Positions 20,705 through 32,450 of a DNA stretch of 64,000 nt are shown here, piece by piece (position 1 is the stretch's first letter; every line of letters starts with the position of its first letter). The notes beneath the pieces are model-generated. The model saw nothing but the letters and a program-made list of their open reading frames with translations, did no database searches and was not told the origin of the DNA. The position numbers and the translations under genes were made by a program. The DNA comes from Molanna angustata. Taxonomy: Eukaryota > Arthropoda > Insecta > Trichoptera > Molannidae. The stretch is taken from NCBI GenBank assembly GCA_963576475.1, contig OY754978.1, positions 15,533,718 to 15,597,717 of the forward strand, written 5' to 3'.

Positions 20705-21130
20705 TTTGCCTGTTGTATATTAATTACCCGGTTCTTATGGCACACACGAAAATGATGTTAGTAAATAAACACTTCCTTGCACCCTGCGCAAGTGGCGAGT
20801 ATATTACCATAAGGTAATTTGGTATTTATTTATTTGATTCATGTCCAATAATAATTAGAATGGCTGGTTTATTGCAATATTGTTTTTATTTGTGGATAGA
20901 TGTATTGGCACACGTTTTATTTTATTGTCGCTGTATTCTATCCCAAATAAATAAATAAAACATAAATAAATAATTAGATAGGTATAACAGCTTTTTTCTT
21001 TTTTTAAAAAAAGTTGAATCGATTGCGATGCCTTAATATCATCACGTACGGTGTCTTACAAACCTAATTAAAATTGAAAAGAGTAGAAGCATTATTGGAA
21101 ACCTGTGCCTCACAGCAGATGTGGGTTTTA
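20705..21130 (-). repeat. SINE family V fragments, split
   Basis: 20705-20760 (TGTATATTAATTACCCGGTT, CTTATGGCACAC) and 21075-21130 (GAGTAGAAGCATTATTGG, TGTGCCTCACAGCAG) are adjacent parts of the reverse SINE V body. They are separated by about 310 bp of AT-rich sequence. Confidence 0.5.
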
Positions 21131-21224
21131 TCAATCTAACACAAGAAGAAGTGAATAAATCATTGGACACTATGGCTTTTTTTTTAATTTCTTACTACCT
21201 ACTTTGTTGTTTCTTCCTTCAAAG

Positions 21225-21283
21225 TTCTTCTCGACCGCCGTGACATAAGTGATAAGCCGGTTGGCTTCCTCGCGCAAACCTTG

Positions 21284-21376
<93 letters not shown>
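21225..21376 (+). repeat. 89-nt poly(A) with a short possible SINE head
   Basis: 21288-21376 is uninterrupted A. It is preceded by GACATAAGTGATAAGCCGGT, TGGCTTCCTCGCG, which looks like a box A region of a tRNA-type SINE but lacks box B. It may be an abortive retroposed transcript or an assembly effect. Confidence 0.6.
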
Positions 21377-21381
<5 letters not shown>

Positions 21382-21474
21382 CTAGACTGGGAAAACTAGA
21401 TGCGCTGAAAAAAAATTATGTTTACTACACTACGAGACATTTTGTTTTGTGCTACTAAATATTTTGTGCGCTTA

Positions 21475-21715
21475 ACCAAACAGTAGGTAGAGTCATAAAT
21501 GGATTAACTTTTATTACTGATAACAAAGGTTTGGCTATACATTTTTTTTTCAGTGTAGTTGGAAGAAATTATAATTTGGCATTAAGATTGCCACTTGTAC
21601 AGGATGCAAGGATGTATTTATTATTATTACTCTATACAAGTGCTTAATTTGTTGCCGAAATTTCTTCAAAACAGTGTCTCCAGCCCACAGAAATGAAAGA
21701 ATTTTGTGAAATATA
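21475..21715. repeat. Repeat D end plus SINE S3-like tail
   Basis: 21475-21556 holds ACTGATAACAAAGGTTTGGC and TTTTTTTCAGTG (repeat D end). 21557-21715 has TTGGAAGAAATTATAATTTG, GCATTAAGATTGCCACTTGT, ACAGGATGCAAGGATG, the S3 body also seen at 25420-25480. Confidence 0.5.
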
Positions 21716-21966
21716 TTTCAATATCTTTCTTTTATGCTGAGTCTACTACATCAGCGATGAAAACAAAATTGGCATTATTTTGTTTCAGAAATAGCAAAGA
21801 GTTTATAAGTTTGTATAAAACTATCATAATATCTGCAAAGTAGGTAATTGATGGATGATGATTTAAGAAATTTTGTCATGGAGAAAGTAAATATTATGAT
21901 CGCGAAAAGAATTGAATTCATTATGACTATGTCAGTCTTATTGCAATTCAACAATGCGATGAAATA

Positions 21967-21996
21967 AGTGTTAGCCATAACCCATTCGTTTAAATG
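21967..21996 (+). repeat. HINE-A terminal scrap
   Basis: AGTGTTAGCCATAACCCATT, CGTTTAAA matches the capped 3' end of HINE-A. Confidence 0.4.
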
Positions 21997-21999
21997 ATG

Positions 22000-23870
22000 T
22001 AGACCTAGAATGAACAAATTAGTACCACTGGTGTAACGAAATATTTATTTATAAAACAGGAACCTAGATTTTTCTTACAAGGCCCTTGTTGAAGTTAAAG
22101 TTTTATAGATTTCATATTATTATGTCCATTTTGAAATGCACAAATAAAAATATTTTATTTTATTTTGCTACTCTTGACACAGATTGAAAGAAACATATTT
22201 GAGAAATTTTCCACAGTACAAAAACATATGAAGAACTGAAGAATGGAAGTTAAAATACCTTTGACCGCAGTTCAATGTTTTAATGAAATATACCAAACCA
22301 TTTGTTTCTATTTCATAAGTTGCCTTGTGGGGTTTTAAATTTTCATCGGTTATAAAATATGATGATATGTAGTATCTATTCTTCTCGTATAGGTAAACTT
22401 AAGTGACAAATAAATTTTACTTGTATATTTGGATACTAATTATTATCAAACGCAAATCTGTCTCTGTGCCATTAAAAAACCATTGAATATTTTTATAGGT
22501 AGGCCTGGGGACCCGTTATTGGCTGAATGTTTCTTTTGGACAAGTGAAGCCAATGCGTGTCGGGTTTAGCGCCAACCCAGTACCCATCATAATATAGTGT
22601 GGCGGCAGTGGCAGAGGCAGCTTGTGCCATTTCCCTGAACGAGTATGAATAATTTGGAAGGCTTCCATTTGTGGTACACGACAAACATGGAGAGAGTTTA
22701 ATAATAAATTATGAGCTCTGATGCCATCCGTCTTCTATAGAGCCCCAACCTCCGACCGACAAATATATAACATAAAACCAAACCAAAACTGGTATGCTCC
22801 AATTCAATGAAGATGAAAACTGATTAGTTAAGTGTGTTTTTAAATAAATTTAATCCAGTAAACATGAGATGAATTCCATTAAAAGTTAAATTATTACCAG
22901 CGAGATTGTTAAAACTAATAATATCCATATCAGATTTATCTAAATGTAAAGATAACGATGAAATGATATTCAGTATAACAGGAATACTCCCAGTTAACAA
23001 ATTATACACTTATCGAGTCATTATAAATCATAACTTCTCTAATGAATATAAATTACCTGTAAAAAAATATATACTTAATTCCAGACAAGTTGTGCAAAAT
23101 ACATTGATAATTCCCAGATGGACTAACTATTACGTAATTTAAGTAAGCATACCTTAAATATTTAACACACTTCCAAGTGGTATGGATAAACTTGATAAAA
23201 TATTCTCAGTTAAAACTATATTTAAAAAAAATATTGTAGAAAGTAATTAAAAAAAATTGACACATTTAAAAGTAGTTTTAAATCAAAAACATGTATCCCA
23301 TCTTATAATTTCAATACTGCAACTTAAGGAATGTAACATGTAGGTACTTGATCTTTTTGTATGGGAAACTCACTGATAGCCCAATTATTATTATGTAAAA
23401 ATTTTCTGAATAAAAAAAAACGCTTATATATTCTTTGCATTATAAATGAATGAACTAATGGACGAATGAACGAATGATTTATTTCCAACTTACATTTTTT
23501 TATTTTATATTATTTAGGGAAGCTAGCAGCTCTTTTTACAGTCTGACATTCGTTCTACAAATTGGAACATGGAAAAGTTCAGTTCGTATTGTTCTACCTA
23601 GAACATGGGAATCCACTAGGTTGACAAGTTCATCAATAATGTAAAATAATGATTCATCAGCCTACTTTTCCATGAATTAAAGCAGATTATTTTTATATAT
23701 CATTTTGACAGTCTACTTATAAGACATTCGTTCTTGTAAAACTAAAAATAAGTATAATAAAAGTTTTAATTTATTTAAATCTATTTCAAAAAAGAAAATA
23801 TCTACCTACATGTTTATAGTTAGCGATTGAAATAATAAGTATTATATATAGTTTGTTGTATCATAACAGA
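22000..23870. other. AT-rich spacer with one GC-rich patch
   Basis: 22493-22690 is much richer in GC than its surroundings and is open on the minus strand for 63 codons (MSCTTNGSLPNYSYSFREMA and on). I recognise no family and see no splice context that proves an exon. The rest is AT-rich with nothing visible. Confidence 0.3.
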
Positions 23871-23871
23871 G

Positions 23872-24110
23872 CGCCATGGCACAGTTGGTAATCTGTGTTT
23901 TATAATGGTAGGTAATCTGTGTTTTTGTTTCTGTGCGGGCGTCCGAGCTTCGATCCTCAGCAGGGGAGAAATTTATTTAAATTCATTTCTCACACAAATA
24001 TTGCTTATCTGGGCTGGAAACACTGGATAGTTGGAAGGAATTGGCATATGGTAATAATTTCGCCATTTGCCCAGGGTGCCAGGATGTGTTAATTAAGTAT
24101 TATTATTGTT
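23872..24110 (+). repeat. SINE family S3, fullest copy
   Basis: The head GCGCCATGGCACAGTTGGTA (box A) and GCTTCGATCCTC (box B, about 23950) is followed by a body with ATTGCTTATCTGGGCTGGAA, ACACTGGATAG, TTGGAAGGAATTGGCATATG, GCCATTTGCCCAGGGTGCCA, GGATGTG. A 28-bp stretch in the head (GGTAATCTGTGTTTT) is duplicated. It is related to 25345-25495. Confidence 0.6.
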
Positions 24111-25340
24111 GTTTTACTAAGTCAAGCATTGCCCCGAATTTTCGAGTTAGTTAAGCTATTTATTTCATCAATATTGACGTAATCTTATGGACATTCCACG
24201 ATTTTATTTATAGTTACTAATGTCATCATTTTAATTTTATTTGTATACATACATACATTGACAGACATACATTGAAACAGTGACACTGTAATAGTGAATG
24301 CCATCAGCAATCGTACATAAAAAAAGTGCATCTGTATAATATTACAAATAAAATCAAATAACAGTATAAATATATAAAAAAAAACACGAAATATAAAAAT
24401 AATGAAATTAAAGCATATTGAAACAAAAAGAAAGTATTGGGTTGAAAGCAATAGGTGAACACTCCTCTGCATAGTGTCTGCCCGATACGAATTTACCATT
24501 CCTTTTATTTTTACAAAGGAATTTAGTTTTATTTATTTTATTTCACTTTTAAATGAATGCCTTTTTTCCGTTTCCTTAATTTATAAACCGATTTTATCGA
24601 TATTTTTTCGATCCGACACTAACTTTTAAATAGAAGAAATTTTGATCATGGATATGGTTTTATACAGAGAAACAGGAGAATTATATTTGCATTTAAGCAT
24701 ATGAGTGGTGATTTTTAAATTAATAACATTTCAATGTTTTTCCGGCTACCGTTTTTGGATTTGTCGCGTTTTGATTTTGTGTGATATAGCATTTCATCAG
24801 AAGCGGCCGATTAATTATGTAAACATTAAAAGCGGTGTGAAAAGCTCAAAACCATCCAGCAAAATGTTTTAGTTAGAACTTTAAATCATTTCCCTTTCTG
24901 AATTAATTTCATTCAAAGAATAGGATGGGTTGGTTGGGAGAGGAAGGAAGAAAAAGGGACGAAACGATTGTTCATATTTTACCACCATATCCGTGTTTAC
25001 CATCTGGGAGACCAATGGTAAATTCCGTCTATAATGGCTATCGTTGAAATAATTTATTTACTTGAATATTATTTTTGGTAAATACATAGATCTACATTAT
25101 TTACTAGACAAAAACTTTCTCGCAATGAAATTAATATTTGTGGTTGTACGAAAATGAAATAATTGATGTGAATGTTGAAACTTAATGGTACAATGGAAAT
25201 ATATTTCGAGTAGGTACCTACGTTAATTGTCCCAGCATTATATTTTGAATTGCCAGAAGTCAGAAACATTATTATAAATTATGTTATAACATATTATTTC
25301 TCAATATGAAAAGTGTGATTCACAAATGAAAGATTTCGAC
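24110..25340. other. AT-rich spacer
   Basis: Nothing is recognised; small open frames lack any coding character. Confidence 0.5.
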
Positions 25341-25344
25341 CCCC

Positions 25345-25495
25345 GCAGCATGATGGTTCAGCCGTTTGGCTTCTGGACCGGCGTCCTAGATTCGACTATG
25401 CTTCTCTGGACTGGAAACTTGCTGGAAGAAATTGCCAATTGGCATTAAAATCGCCACTTGTACCTACAGGGTGCAAGTATTTTAATAAGTTAATG
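25345..25495 (+). repeat. SINE family S3 copy
   Basis: GCATGATGGTTCAGCCGTTT (box A-like), CTAGATTCGACT (box B-like), then CTGGACTGGAAACTTGCTGG, AAGAAATTGCCAATTGGCAT, TCGCCACTTGTACC, GGGTGCAAG. Confidence 0.55.
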
Positions 25496-25514
25496 AAACG
25501 AAACATGTATGTCG

Positions 25515-25590
25515 AGGTAGAATAATGTGGCATTCAATTCTCTCTGCCTACCCTATATAGGGAAACGACGTGATGGTATGTGTGTGTATC
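25515..25590 (+). pseudogene. LINE Z 3' end scrap
   Basis: The plus frame gives RIMWHSILSAYPI (about 25522), the 'RKMWRSVLSAYPA' block, then GTGATGGTATGTGTGTG. Confidence 0.5.
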
Positions 25591-25639
25591 TTTTTACATT
25601 ATGTGCTAACATTATGTGCTACATTATGTGCTAATCTTT

Positions 25640-26425
25640 TTACATTATGTGCTAACAAATTTTCATAAAAATAAATTAGTTTACCCGAAAACACAACAAT
25701 CTATAGCTACACGAGCCAGCACCGCTGCAAACTATGCAATTCCAAACATGAAGACTACTTTTGGTCAAAGACATTTTATTTTCATTGCCCCCAGAGTTTA
25801 TAACATGTTGCCTACATCATTAAAAGAAATAGTATCGCTGAAATCATTTAAAAGAAAATGTTCCGAATACATCATGAACTACTACGGGAGAACTAAAATA
25901 CATCAAATGTTCGACATTGTAGTGTAAAAAGACATAATTTATATAATTGTTATTTTTATTTTCTTTATTTACTTTTTGAAAAAAATCCTAATTGTTGTAT
26001 AAATTTTGTGCTGTCTTGATTTGATTTGAGGCGCGACTGAATAAAGAAATGACTGATGGATCATATACATATATGCTCTGTCAGTTCAGTATTCCCAAGA
26101 AATACTATTTCAGTTTATTTTGTGCAATTAACAAATAAAATTACAAGATACCTACATTTACAATATTATGTATATGCATATCATGATAACTCAAATACCA
26201 TTTTTTTTATATGTGTTATAGTTAAGTTTATATTGTTTAGATTCTTTTTAAATAGTTAAGTTTATATTGTTTAGATTCATTTAAAAAAATACAAATAGTT
26301 ACTCCTGTGAAATATAATAATATATACACTGCTAGCCCTAGAACAGGTATACCTAGTTGGGCAGCAGTTATCTATTTTTAATAAAGATTATTTAAATGGT
26401 GTGACAAATAAATAAATAAAAAATA
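25640..26425 (+). pseudogene. LINE C-terminus and 3' UTR
   Basis: The frame ending at 25926 encodes KTQQSIATRASTAANYAIPN, then GQRHFIFIAPRVYNMLPTSL, KEIVSLKSFKRKCSEYIM. This is the 'R....YG.R.F...AP..WN.LP..I......FK..L..YL' ending of CR1/Jockey-type ORF2. 3' UTR follows with CTAGCCCTAGAACAGGTATA, CCTAGTTGGGCAGCAG (26325-26370) and the tail ATAAATAAATAAAAAATAAA (about 26405-26425). It is 5'-truncated, leaving no RT core. Confidence 0.75.
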
Positions 26426-26442
26426 AATAAAATCTATGTTTG

Positions 26443-27546
26443 ATTTTTACTCTCCACACTATGGAATAGTGGATCGTCATGATTTCACAATTTTTAAGCG
26501 TATTTTTTTACATCAATTTCTCAACGGGTATAATGTAGAGAGTGCACACTGAGAGTTTCGTCGTGATGTGTTTGTATGTAATGGCGTACGCCGTATAGAT
26601 ATTCCTTTTAGTGTCCTCTCTACAGCCCAAACTAAAAGTCCGATCAACTTCATATTATACTCGTATTAACATCATACATCATATGTGTAAAGTGCGTAGA
26701 CATAGAGCTGATTAGTTTTCCATAGACAACTTTTAATTTCTTGTCTATAAATTCATCCTTTACGTTGTTTTTTGTGTCCTTTCTACAGCCCGATTAAGTC
26801 CGATTGATTTTATATTGATATCATACATTGTGTAAAGTCTATAAACTTAGAGCTGATTAGTTTTCTATAGTGATATCCGTTAATATATTCTCTATGATTG
26901 CATCTGTCCAAATTTTCAAAATGCTCTCACAATCTGGAAAATCGAGGTATTTTTATACTATTTGAAAATTTGATACAATACAAATACACTCATGAAAAAT
27001 GCATTCAGGGATTGATAACTTTTAAATAAATACATCAATGTGAAATAAATTGCATATTTGTATGAAAAATGTATATAACAGAAGGAAAATAACTGTTGTA
27101 TGGGAAAATTGAGTGATCAACTTCATATTGATATTGTATGTGTCTCTATAGACAAGTGTATTTTTTACGCTCCACTTGTATCTTCCTCAAGGGGTAGGCA
27201 GTGAGAAACGAACACCGCATTCTTCTATCTTGACACATATACATCGCCTTATCAACATTGACACACTGTCTCACACATGCTCATCTTGCTAGTAATGCAA
27301 TTTTACTTTGAAATTTTCAACGGGTATCATGTAGATAGTGCACACTATGAGTTTCGTGACAGAGTTTTTGTGTGCATGGTGTTTTGTGAAAACTTTTGTC
27401 CTGTGGGAATCTTATATGTGTTTAAGAATCTAATAGAATTGTACTTCATTAAAATGCATTTAGAGATTGTCAACCTTTCAAGATGAAAAAATGAACACTT
27501 ACTATGGTGTGGAGAGTTTAGTGTTGGCTACAACCCACTCGTTTTT
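26443..27546 (+). mobile_element. HINE-A copy 4, near complete
   Basis: It starts TTTTTACTCTCCACACTATG and ends GGTGTGGAGAGTTTAGTGTT, GGCTACAACCCACTCG, TTTTT. The internal order is as in copy 2, including the reversed LINE Z end at 27165-27290. The hairpin partner is mutated (GTGGATCGT). Confidence 0.65.
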
Positions 27547-27589
27547 CATATGCATTTAATAGGTAATTAATATGCATACTTATATACCT

Positions 27590-27695
27590 ACACCATCACA
27601 CTATGTCCTTGTTATTGGGATAGGGAGAGAAAAGCACGCGCCACGCTTTTCTATCTTTGCGTAAATTCATCGCCTCATTCATACAGAAAGCTTGG
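27590..27695 (-). pseudogene. LINE Z 3' end scrap
   Basis: ACACCATCACACTATGTCC, TTCTATCTTTGCGTAAATTC, ATCGCCTCATTCATAC is the reverse of the LINE Z terminal block seen at 56770-56890. Confidence 0.5.
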
Positions 27696-28465
27696 ATTTT
27701 TATTCAGAACCAGCAAACCATTCACAAACTTGAGAACACTCGAATTTCTTTATTTTTCTCTGGTTCGTTCTATCCTGGAATACCCATATATCTCCTGTCT
27801 GGTCTCCCCATTATGCAACACACGTAAACCGTATCGAAAGGATACAAAATATATTAAACACCTTAACCGAAAAGCATTTCTTAATTTCCCGTCGTATCGT
27901 GAGGCAAGGATTTACCATTGCATTGATTCACTCGAAAACAGACGTACTGTATCTGATATGATGCTTCTCCACAATATTATTATTAATAAAATTGATTCTC
28001 TTGTTCTCTTAAATTATATATCTTTCAACATCCCTACCTACACCTGTAGAACTAGACACACTCCTCTTTTCCGCCTAACCCTTCAACACACCAACTATGC
28101 TCAACATGCAACAATGTACAGAATCTGTAATACATACAATAGGTATTTCCATCAAGAGATCGACATATTCTTACTTAGCGCCCCCACATTTTAAAAATAT
28201 ATCAAACTTAAAATTTCATCCTCATAATCAAATTTAACACTAAATAAAACTGACACATTTATATATGCAATTTCACACATCATTCACACAATATCTCACC
28301 ATAATATGTAACCATTCCTAATGTATCTTAATATACTCGTACTACAATAACTTCAGCGACAACCTGTAATTGGCTTTATTATTAATTAAATCATCTTTAT
28401 TTTATATAATTTATTATATGCTGTATGTTGTCCCCTAAATAAAAAAAAAATAAAAAAAAATAGTC
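27690..28465 (+). pseudogene. Jockey/CR1-like LINE C-terminus with 3' UTR
   Basis: An open frame from about 27687 to 28194 encodes KLGFLFRTSKPFTNLRTLEF, LYFSLVRSILEYPYISCLVS, then SLENRRTVSDMMLLHNIIIN and TCRTRHTPLF. These are thumb-to-C-terminus blocks of the clade that includes 3642-4740, 12767-12997 and 54340-54603. It opens just after the 'F..HI...K...LGF' point, so it is 5'-truncated, and it ends at a stop at 28194. About 265 bp of UTR and an A-rich tail (28440-28465) follow. This frame is 154+ codons without a stop, so decay is modest. Confidence 0.8.
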
Positions 28466-28524
28466 TCATACATTATTCGTAGGTCTCATACATTATTGCA
28501 AGGAAGTGTTTAATATTATTATTA

Positions 28525-28640
28525 TAATGACAGACCGGAAAGTAGCGAAGGACAGGAACGGTTGGAAAATGATTCTGGAGTAGACCAGGGCCCACATAGG
28601 GCTGTAGCGCCAATGATGATGACGACGATGATAAATTACA
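28525..28640 (+). pseudogene. LINE extreme C-terminus
   Basis: The frame RKVAKDRNGWKMILE-stop-TRAHIGL (about 28535-28600) followed by (GATGAT)n matches 'A.DR..W...L...RAH.GL' endings of insect LINEs with GAT/GAA tails. Confidence 0.6.
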
Positions 28641-28679
28641 AAAAAATGTCAAACAAATAAAAAAATATAACTATATTCA

Positions 28680-28770
28680 TTCATTCATACCATCACGACA
28701 AATCCCACAATGTGGGGTAACCAGCGACAGGTTTGCGGGTGTGCATTATGAATCTAAAGAAAAGCAAGCA
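28680..28770 (-). repeat. SINE family V 3' end, reverse
   Basis: CATTCATACCATCACGACAA, ATCCCACAATGTGGGGTAAC, CAGCGACAGGTTTGCGGGTG, TGCATTATGAA is the reverse of the V ending. Confidence 0.6.
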
Positions 28771-28919
28771 TGTCACATGCGCGTATGGACCCACACACAT
28801 ATACACAAAAATATGTATTTAATTTTTTTACGTCAAATTATGACAAAATATTATGTAGATACTTACATGAAATGTAGGTACTTACAATGTACCTACTGCA
28901 ATGTGCTCACGAAGCAATA

Positions 28920-28990
28920 TTGATATTTGTCAGAATAGTAAAGTATGGCGTGTGATACCCTCTGCCTACCATTTTAAGGATGACGTACCT
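28920..28990 (+). pseudogene. LINE Z 3' end scrap
   Basis: The frame NSKVWRVIPSAYHFKD parallels DRKMWRSVLSAYPARD at the end of LINE Z. Confidence 0.45.
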
Positions 28991-29109
28991 ATTTATCTAA
29001 GGACCTACTACAATAATAATTATTACAAGTACCCAGGTACATGTTTTATCATCAAAATTAAAGTTGTGTCATATTATATGTGTTAAGGCAATATATACCT
29101 ACCCTTAAA

Positions 29110-29330
29110 CCAGTCGACGATAATATTTTCCCGGCAATCGCAGCTAAATGAAAAGCAATTGGTTGTGAAATCTTTCCCGTGTTGTGATGCACCCATGACC
29201 CCCCTCCCACTCCCCCCCCACCACCTTCCATCAAGCACAGGCCACGCCCCTCCGCCATTTTGTACCCCGGCACCATCCACAACCCTTGCATCTCATTGGG
29301 TACGGTTGTCATGGTAACTACCTCAAACCA
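29110..29330. promoter_or_regulatory. GC-rich island with X-box and inverted CCAAT
   Basis: About 220 bp with C-runs (29195-29225), GCCATTTTG (29258), ATTGG (inverted CCAAT, 29294-29298) and GTTGTCATGGTAAC at 29305-29318, which fits the RFX X-box consensus exactly. X-box plus CCAAT at this spacing is typical of promoters controlled by RFX. An insect-type initiator word TCAGTT lies downstream at about 29464. No exon could be recognised, so the island's role is inferred only. Confidence 0.35.
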
Positions 29331-29534
29331 AGGGTAGCATTGGATAAAAATTTTAAATTTATTATTAATAATATTTAAAGAGCTAACTTTTTGTCGGAAT
29401 TTATTTTAATTGTGATACGTCACTCTTTTTTTCCTACGTTTTCCGTTTTTTCCGTTTTATAGAGTCAGTTATCATTCGTTCCGAGGAAGAAGCAGTTGCG
29501 TTAGAAATAATTGTTTATAAAGATTTTTTTTTTT

Positions 29535-29665
29535 AAATTTCATATTGCTTCTCAGGCAACTGACATGTATGTAGGTACTATGTCAAATATTAATTTAACA
29601 CGCACCCAATAATAAATTGCCACATTCAAAACACTATTAAAACTGTGTGTCAGAGAAGAAAAAAA
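29535..29665 (-). repeat. SINE family S2 fragment
   Basis: ATTGCTTCTCAGGCAACTGA, TACTATGTCAAATATTAATT, TAACACGCACCCAATAATAA, then ACTGTGTGTCAGAG is the reverse S2 body and tail. Confidence 0.6.
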
Positions 29666-30195
29666 AATTCTAGCACCAAAAAAATGATAATTTTTTATAG
29701 TATCCACAAAAACCCTGGGATGGGATCATAATAACCATAGAAAAGGACGAATAATTTTATTTTTATTTATTTATTTAGGACATAGTATAACAAATAAAAT
29801 ATAACAAAGATAATTTCTTCACTAGATAGAATCTGTTTTGAATCTGTAATGTTTGTATAGTTATTACATTTTATAATTCAAAAATACAAGACATTACATA
29901 CACATACATATGTAGGTTCGGTATTGGAGTTGGCCCTTAACGACGGTACCATGTAATGACGAAAAAGTAGCGAGGTGGAAAAAGTGGAATAGAGTGGCCA
30001 AAACCTAACGGCCAAAAATCTTACTAATAACCAAGTTTTAAAACTTCTATTTTCTTCCATGATTTATATCACTATGGTAACGCTAAACCATCCGAACCCT
30101 AGTTTAGTGGTGGAATAGCAATAGTGAATTCGTGAGCTGTCAAAAGTCAAATAGACCGCGCGTATTGTATTTTGTCATTTTTAAAGAAATACTTT
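29666..30195. other. Spacer between SINE and Harbinger remnant
   Basis: No gene is recognised. A partial X-box-like ACTATGGTAACG lies at about 30070-30082. GC-richer patches at 29930-30015 and 30100-30165 may be non-coding ends of the DNA transposon whose coding scrap follows. Confidence 0.3.
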
Positions 30196-30203
30196 TTTTA
30201 ATT

Positions 30204-30450
30204 ATGGACAAAAATCTGTTTGATTATATAATCGGCGATTTTGAAAGATCGTTTTAAGAAATATAGCAGGTGGAAACAGTTTTTCGAAGACGAAAAATTT
30301 ATAAGGTGCGTTGTAATCCGTTTGTTGATTACGACATTAATTTTAGAAGAAAGTACAGATTTTCAAAGGCAGGAGTTAGACATCTCGTAGATATATTTGG
30401 AAGAAGGCTAATAAATGAAGATATTTATATTCCATTGAAATTGTTTTAAA
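30204..30450 (+). pseudogene. PIF/Harbinger transposase, N-terminal remnant
   Basis: From ATG at 30204 one frame, with two stops (about 30255 and 30264), gives MDKNLFDYIIGDFERSF, then RCNPFVDYDINFRRKYRFSK, AGVRHLVDIFGRRLINEDIY. The motif 'NPF..Y....F...YR.SK..VR.L...' is the N-terminal part of HARBI1-like nucleases, ahead of the DDE domain. The catalytic part is absent: the frame stops near 30450 and the HINE-A copy 5 begins at about 30468. An alternative frame across the stops reads RFKKYSRWKQFFEDEKFI, suggesting a frameshift. Confidence 0.7.
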
Positions 30451-30467
30451 ATAAATGTAATAAGATA

Positions 30468-31290
30468 ACCTCTAAATGCATTTTTATGAAGTATATTTCA
30501 TTAGATTCTTTTAAAAGTTTTCACAATACACCATACACACAAAAAAATTGACACGCAACTCATAGAATGTATTTTCTACATCATACCTGTTGAGAAATTT
30601 TAAGTAAAATTGCATTATTAGCAAGATAAGTATGTATGAGACAGTGTTTCAATGTTGATGAGGCGATGTATGTGTCAAGATAGAAGAATGCGGTTCTCAC
30701 TGCCTACCCCTTCAGGAGAAGTGGAGAGTAAAAAATACACTTGTCTATAGAGACACATCCAATATGAAGTTGATCACTCAATTTCCCCTTACAAAACCTA
30801 ATTTACTTCTGTTATATGTATACATTTTTCATACAAATATGAAATTTATTTCACATTGATATGGCAAACCATAGATTTTTTCTTTAAATTCTAATTAAAG
30901 ACAATCTTTGAATGCATTTTTGTGTATTTTTGCTGTATCAAAATTTCAAACTGAATAAAAATACCTCGATTTTCCAGATCATGAGAGCATTTTGAAAGTT
31001 TGGACAGATGAAATCATAGAGAAGAAATTAACGGATATCTATGGAAAACTAATCAGCTCTAGGTCTATGCACTTTACATATATGATGGTAATATGAAGTC
31101 GATCGGACTTATAGTTTGGGCTGTAGAGAGGACACAAAAAGTATAATCCGTACGCCATACATACAAACATATCACAATGAAACTCACTGTATGCACTCTC
31201 TACATGATACCCGTTGAGAAATTGATGTAAAAAATACGCTTAATAATTGTGAAATCATGACTCTCCACTATTCCATAGTCTGGAGAGTAT
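30468..31290 (-). mobile_element. HINE-A copy 5, reverse, lacking the capped end
   Basis: It begins inside the element (CTCTAAATGCATTTTTATGA) and runs to the hairpin end TCATGACTCTCCACTATTCC, ATAGTCTGGAGAGTA at 31258-31290. It contains the LINE Z end (now in sense) at 30640-30720. Confidence 0.65.
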
Positions 31291-31348
31291 ATACTACAAT
31301 ATTTTCATCAAATTTAAAATAGATTCGAAATTTCGAATTGCTATCGTA

Positions 31349-32450
31349 ACTAGACGTTTTTACTCTCCACACTATGGAATAGGGGAGAGTCATGATTTCG
31401 CAAAATTTACGCGTATTTTTTCACATCAATTTCTCAATGCGTATCATGTAGTGTAGAGAATGCACACTATGAGTTTCGTCGTGATGTGTTTGTGTGTATG
31501 GCGTATACGGCGTACACGCCGTAGTATTTATCTTTTTTGTGTCCTCTCTACAGCCCAAACTATAAGTCCGATCGACTTCATATTAACATCATATGTGTAA
31601 AGTGCAAAAACCTAGAGCTGATTAGTTTTCCATACACAACTTTTGATTTCTTTTCTATGAATTCATCATTTACGTTGTTTTTTTTTGTGTCCTCTCTGCA
31701 GCCCAAACTATAAGTCCGATTGACTTCATATTGATATCATATGTGTTTAGTCTATAAACTTAGAGCTGATAAGTTTTCCATAGACAACGGTTCATTTTTT
31801 CTCAATGTTTCTTTATGATTTCATCTATTAAAACTGAAAAAAATGCTCTCACGACCTGGAAATTAGAGATATTTCAATTTGGTTTCAACTATTTATACAA
31901 CACCAAGAATCTTCATAAAATTGGTTTCAAAGTTGGTCAATGTTAAAAGAAAAATACTCAACGGTTTCAAAAATTATATTTTATTCAATGGATTTTTGTA
32001 TGAAACTTATATATAACAAGATAATTTTTTTATGTTTGGCAATGTTCAGTTCTTTGATTTCATATTGATATAAGAATATTAATAGCATGAACTTAGAACT
32101 GATTAGCTTTCCATGAATAACATAAAATTACTTCATATGGTATCACGTGTCAAAATTTTCAAAATGCTCTCGCGTTCTTCAAAACAAAATTTATCTGCTT
32201 TTATTAAAATATTTCATAAAACATAAGCATTCTTCACCATACTGCATTAAAAGTTTGTCTATCTTAATATAAAAATATGCTATCGTTAGAAAATGTATAT
32301 TCCTGGTAGTAAAATTTAGAATGAATAAAATATATCATATATCATATAAAGCATATTTTACCATATTGAGATTGTCAATATTTGAAGAAGAAAAATTAAA
32401 CGCTTACTATGGTGTGGAGAGTTTAGTGTTGGCCACAACCCACTCGTTTT
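31349..32450 (+). mobile_element. HINE-A copy 6, complete
   Basis: It starts GTTTTTACTCTCCACACTAT and ends TGGTGTGGAGAGTTTAGTGT, TGGCCACAACCCACTCG, TTTT. It has a different middle from copies 2 and 4: 31930-32340 holds a block absent there but shared with copies 3, 7 and 8, and there is no LINE Z block. So HINE-A has at least two subfamilies with the same ends. Confidence 0.65.

Noticed and set aside
21249..21458. Open frame with a poly-Lys run
   Set aside because: It is the translation of the 89-nt poly(A).
29058..29312. Gly-rich open frames on minus
   Set aside because: Composition follows from the C-run island; no signal for translation.
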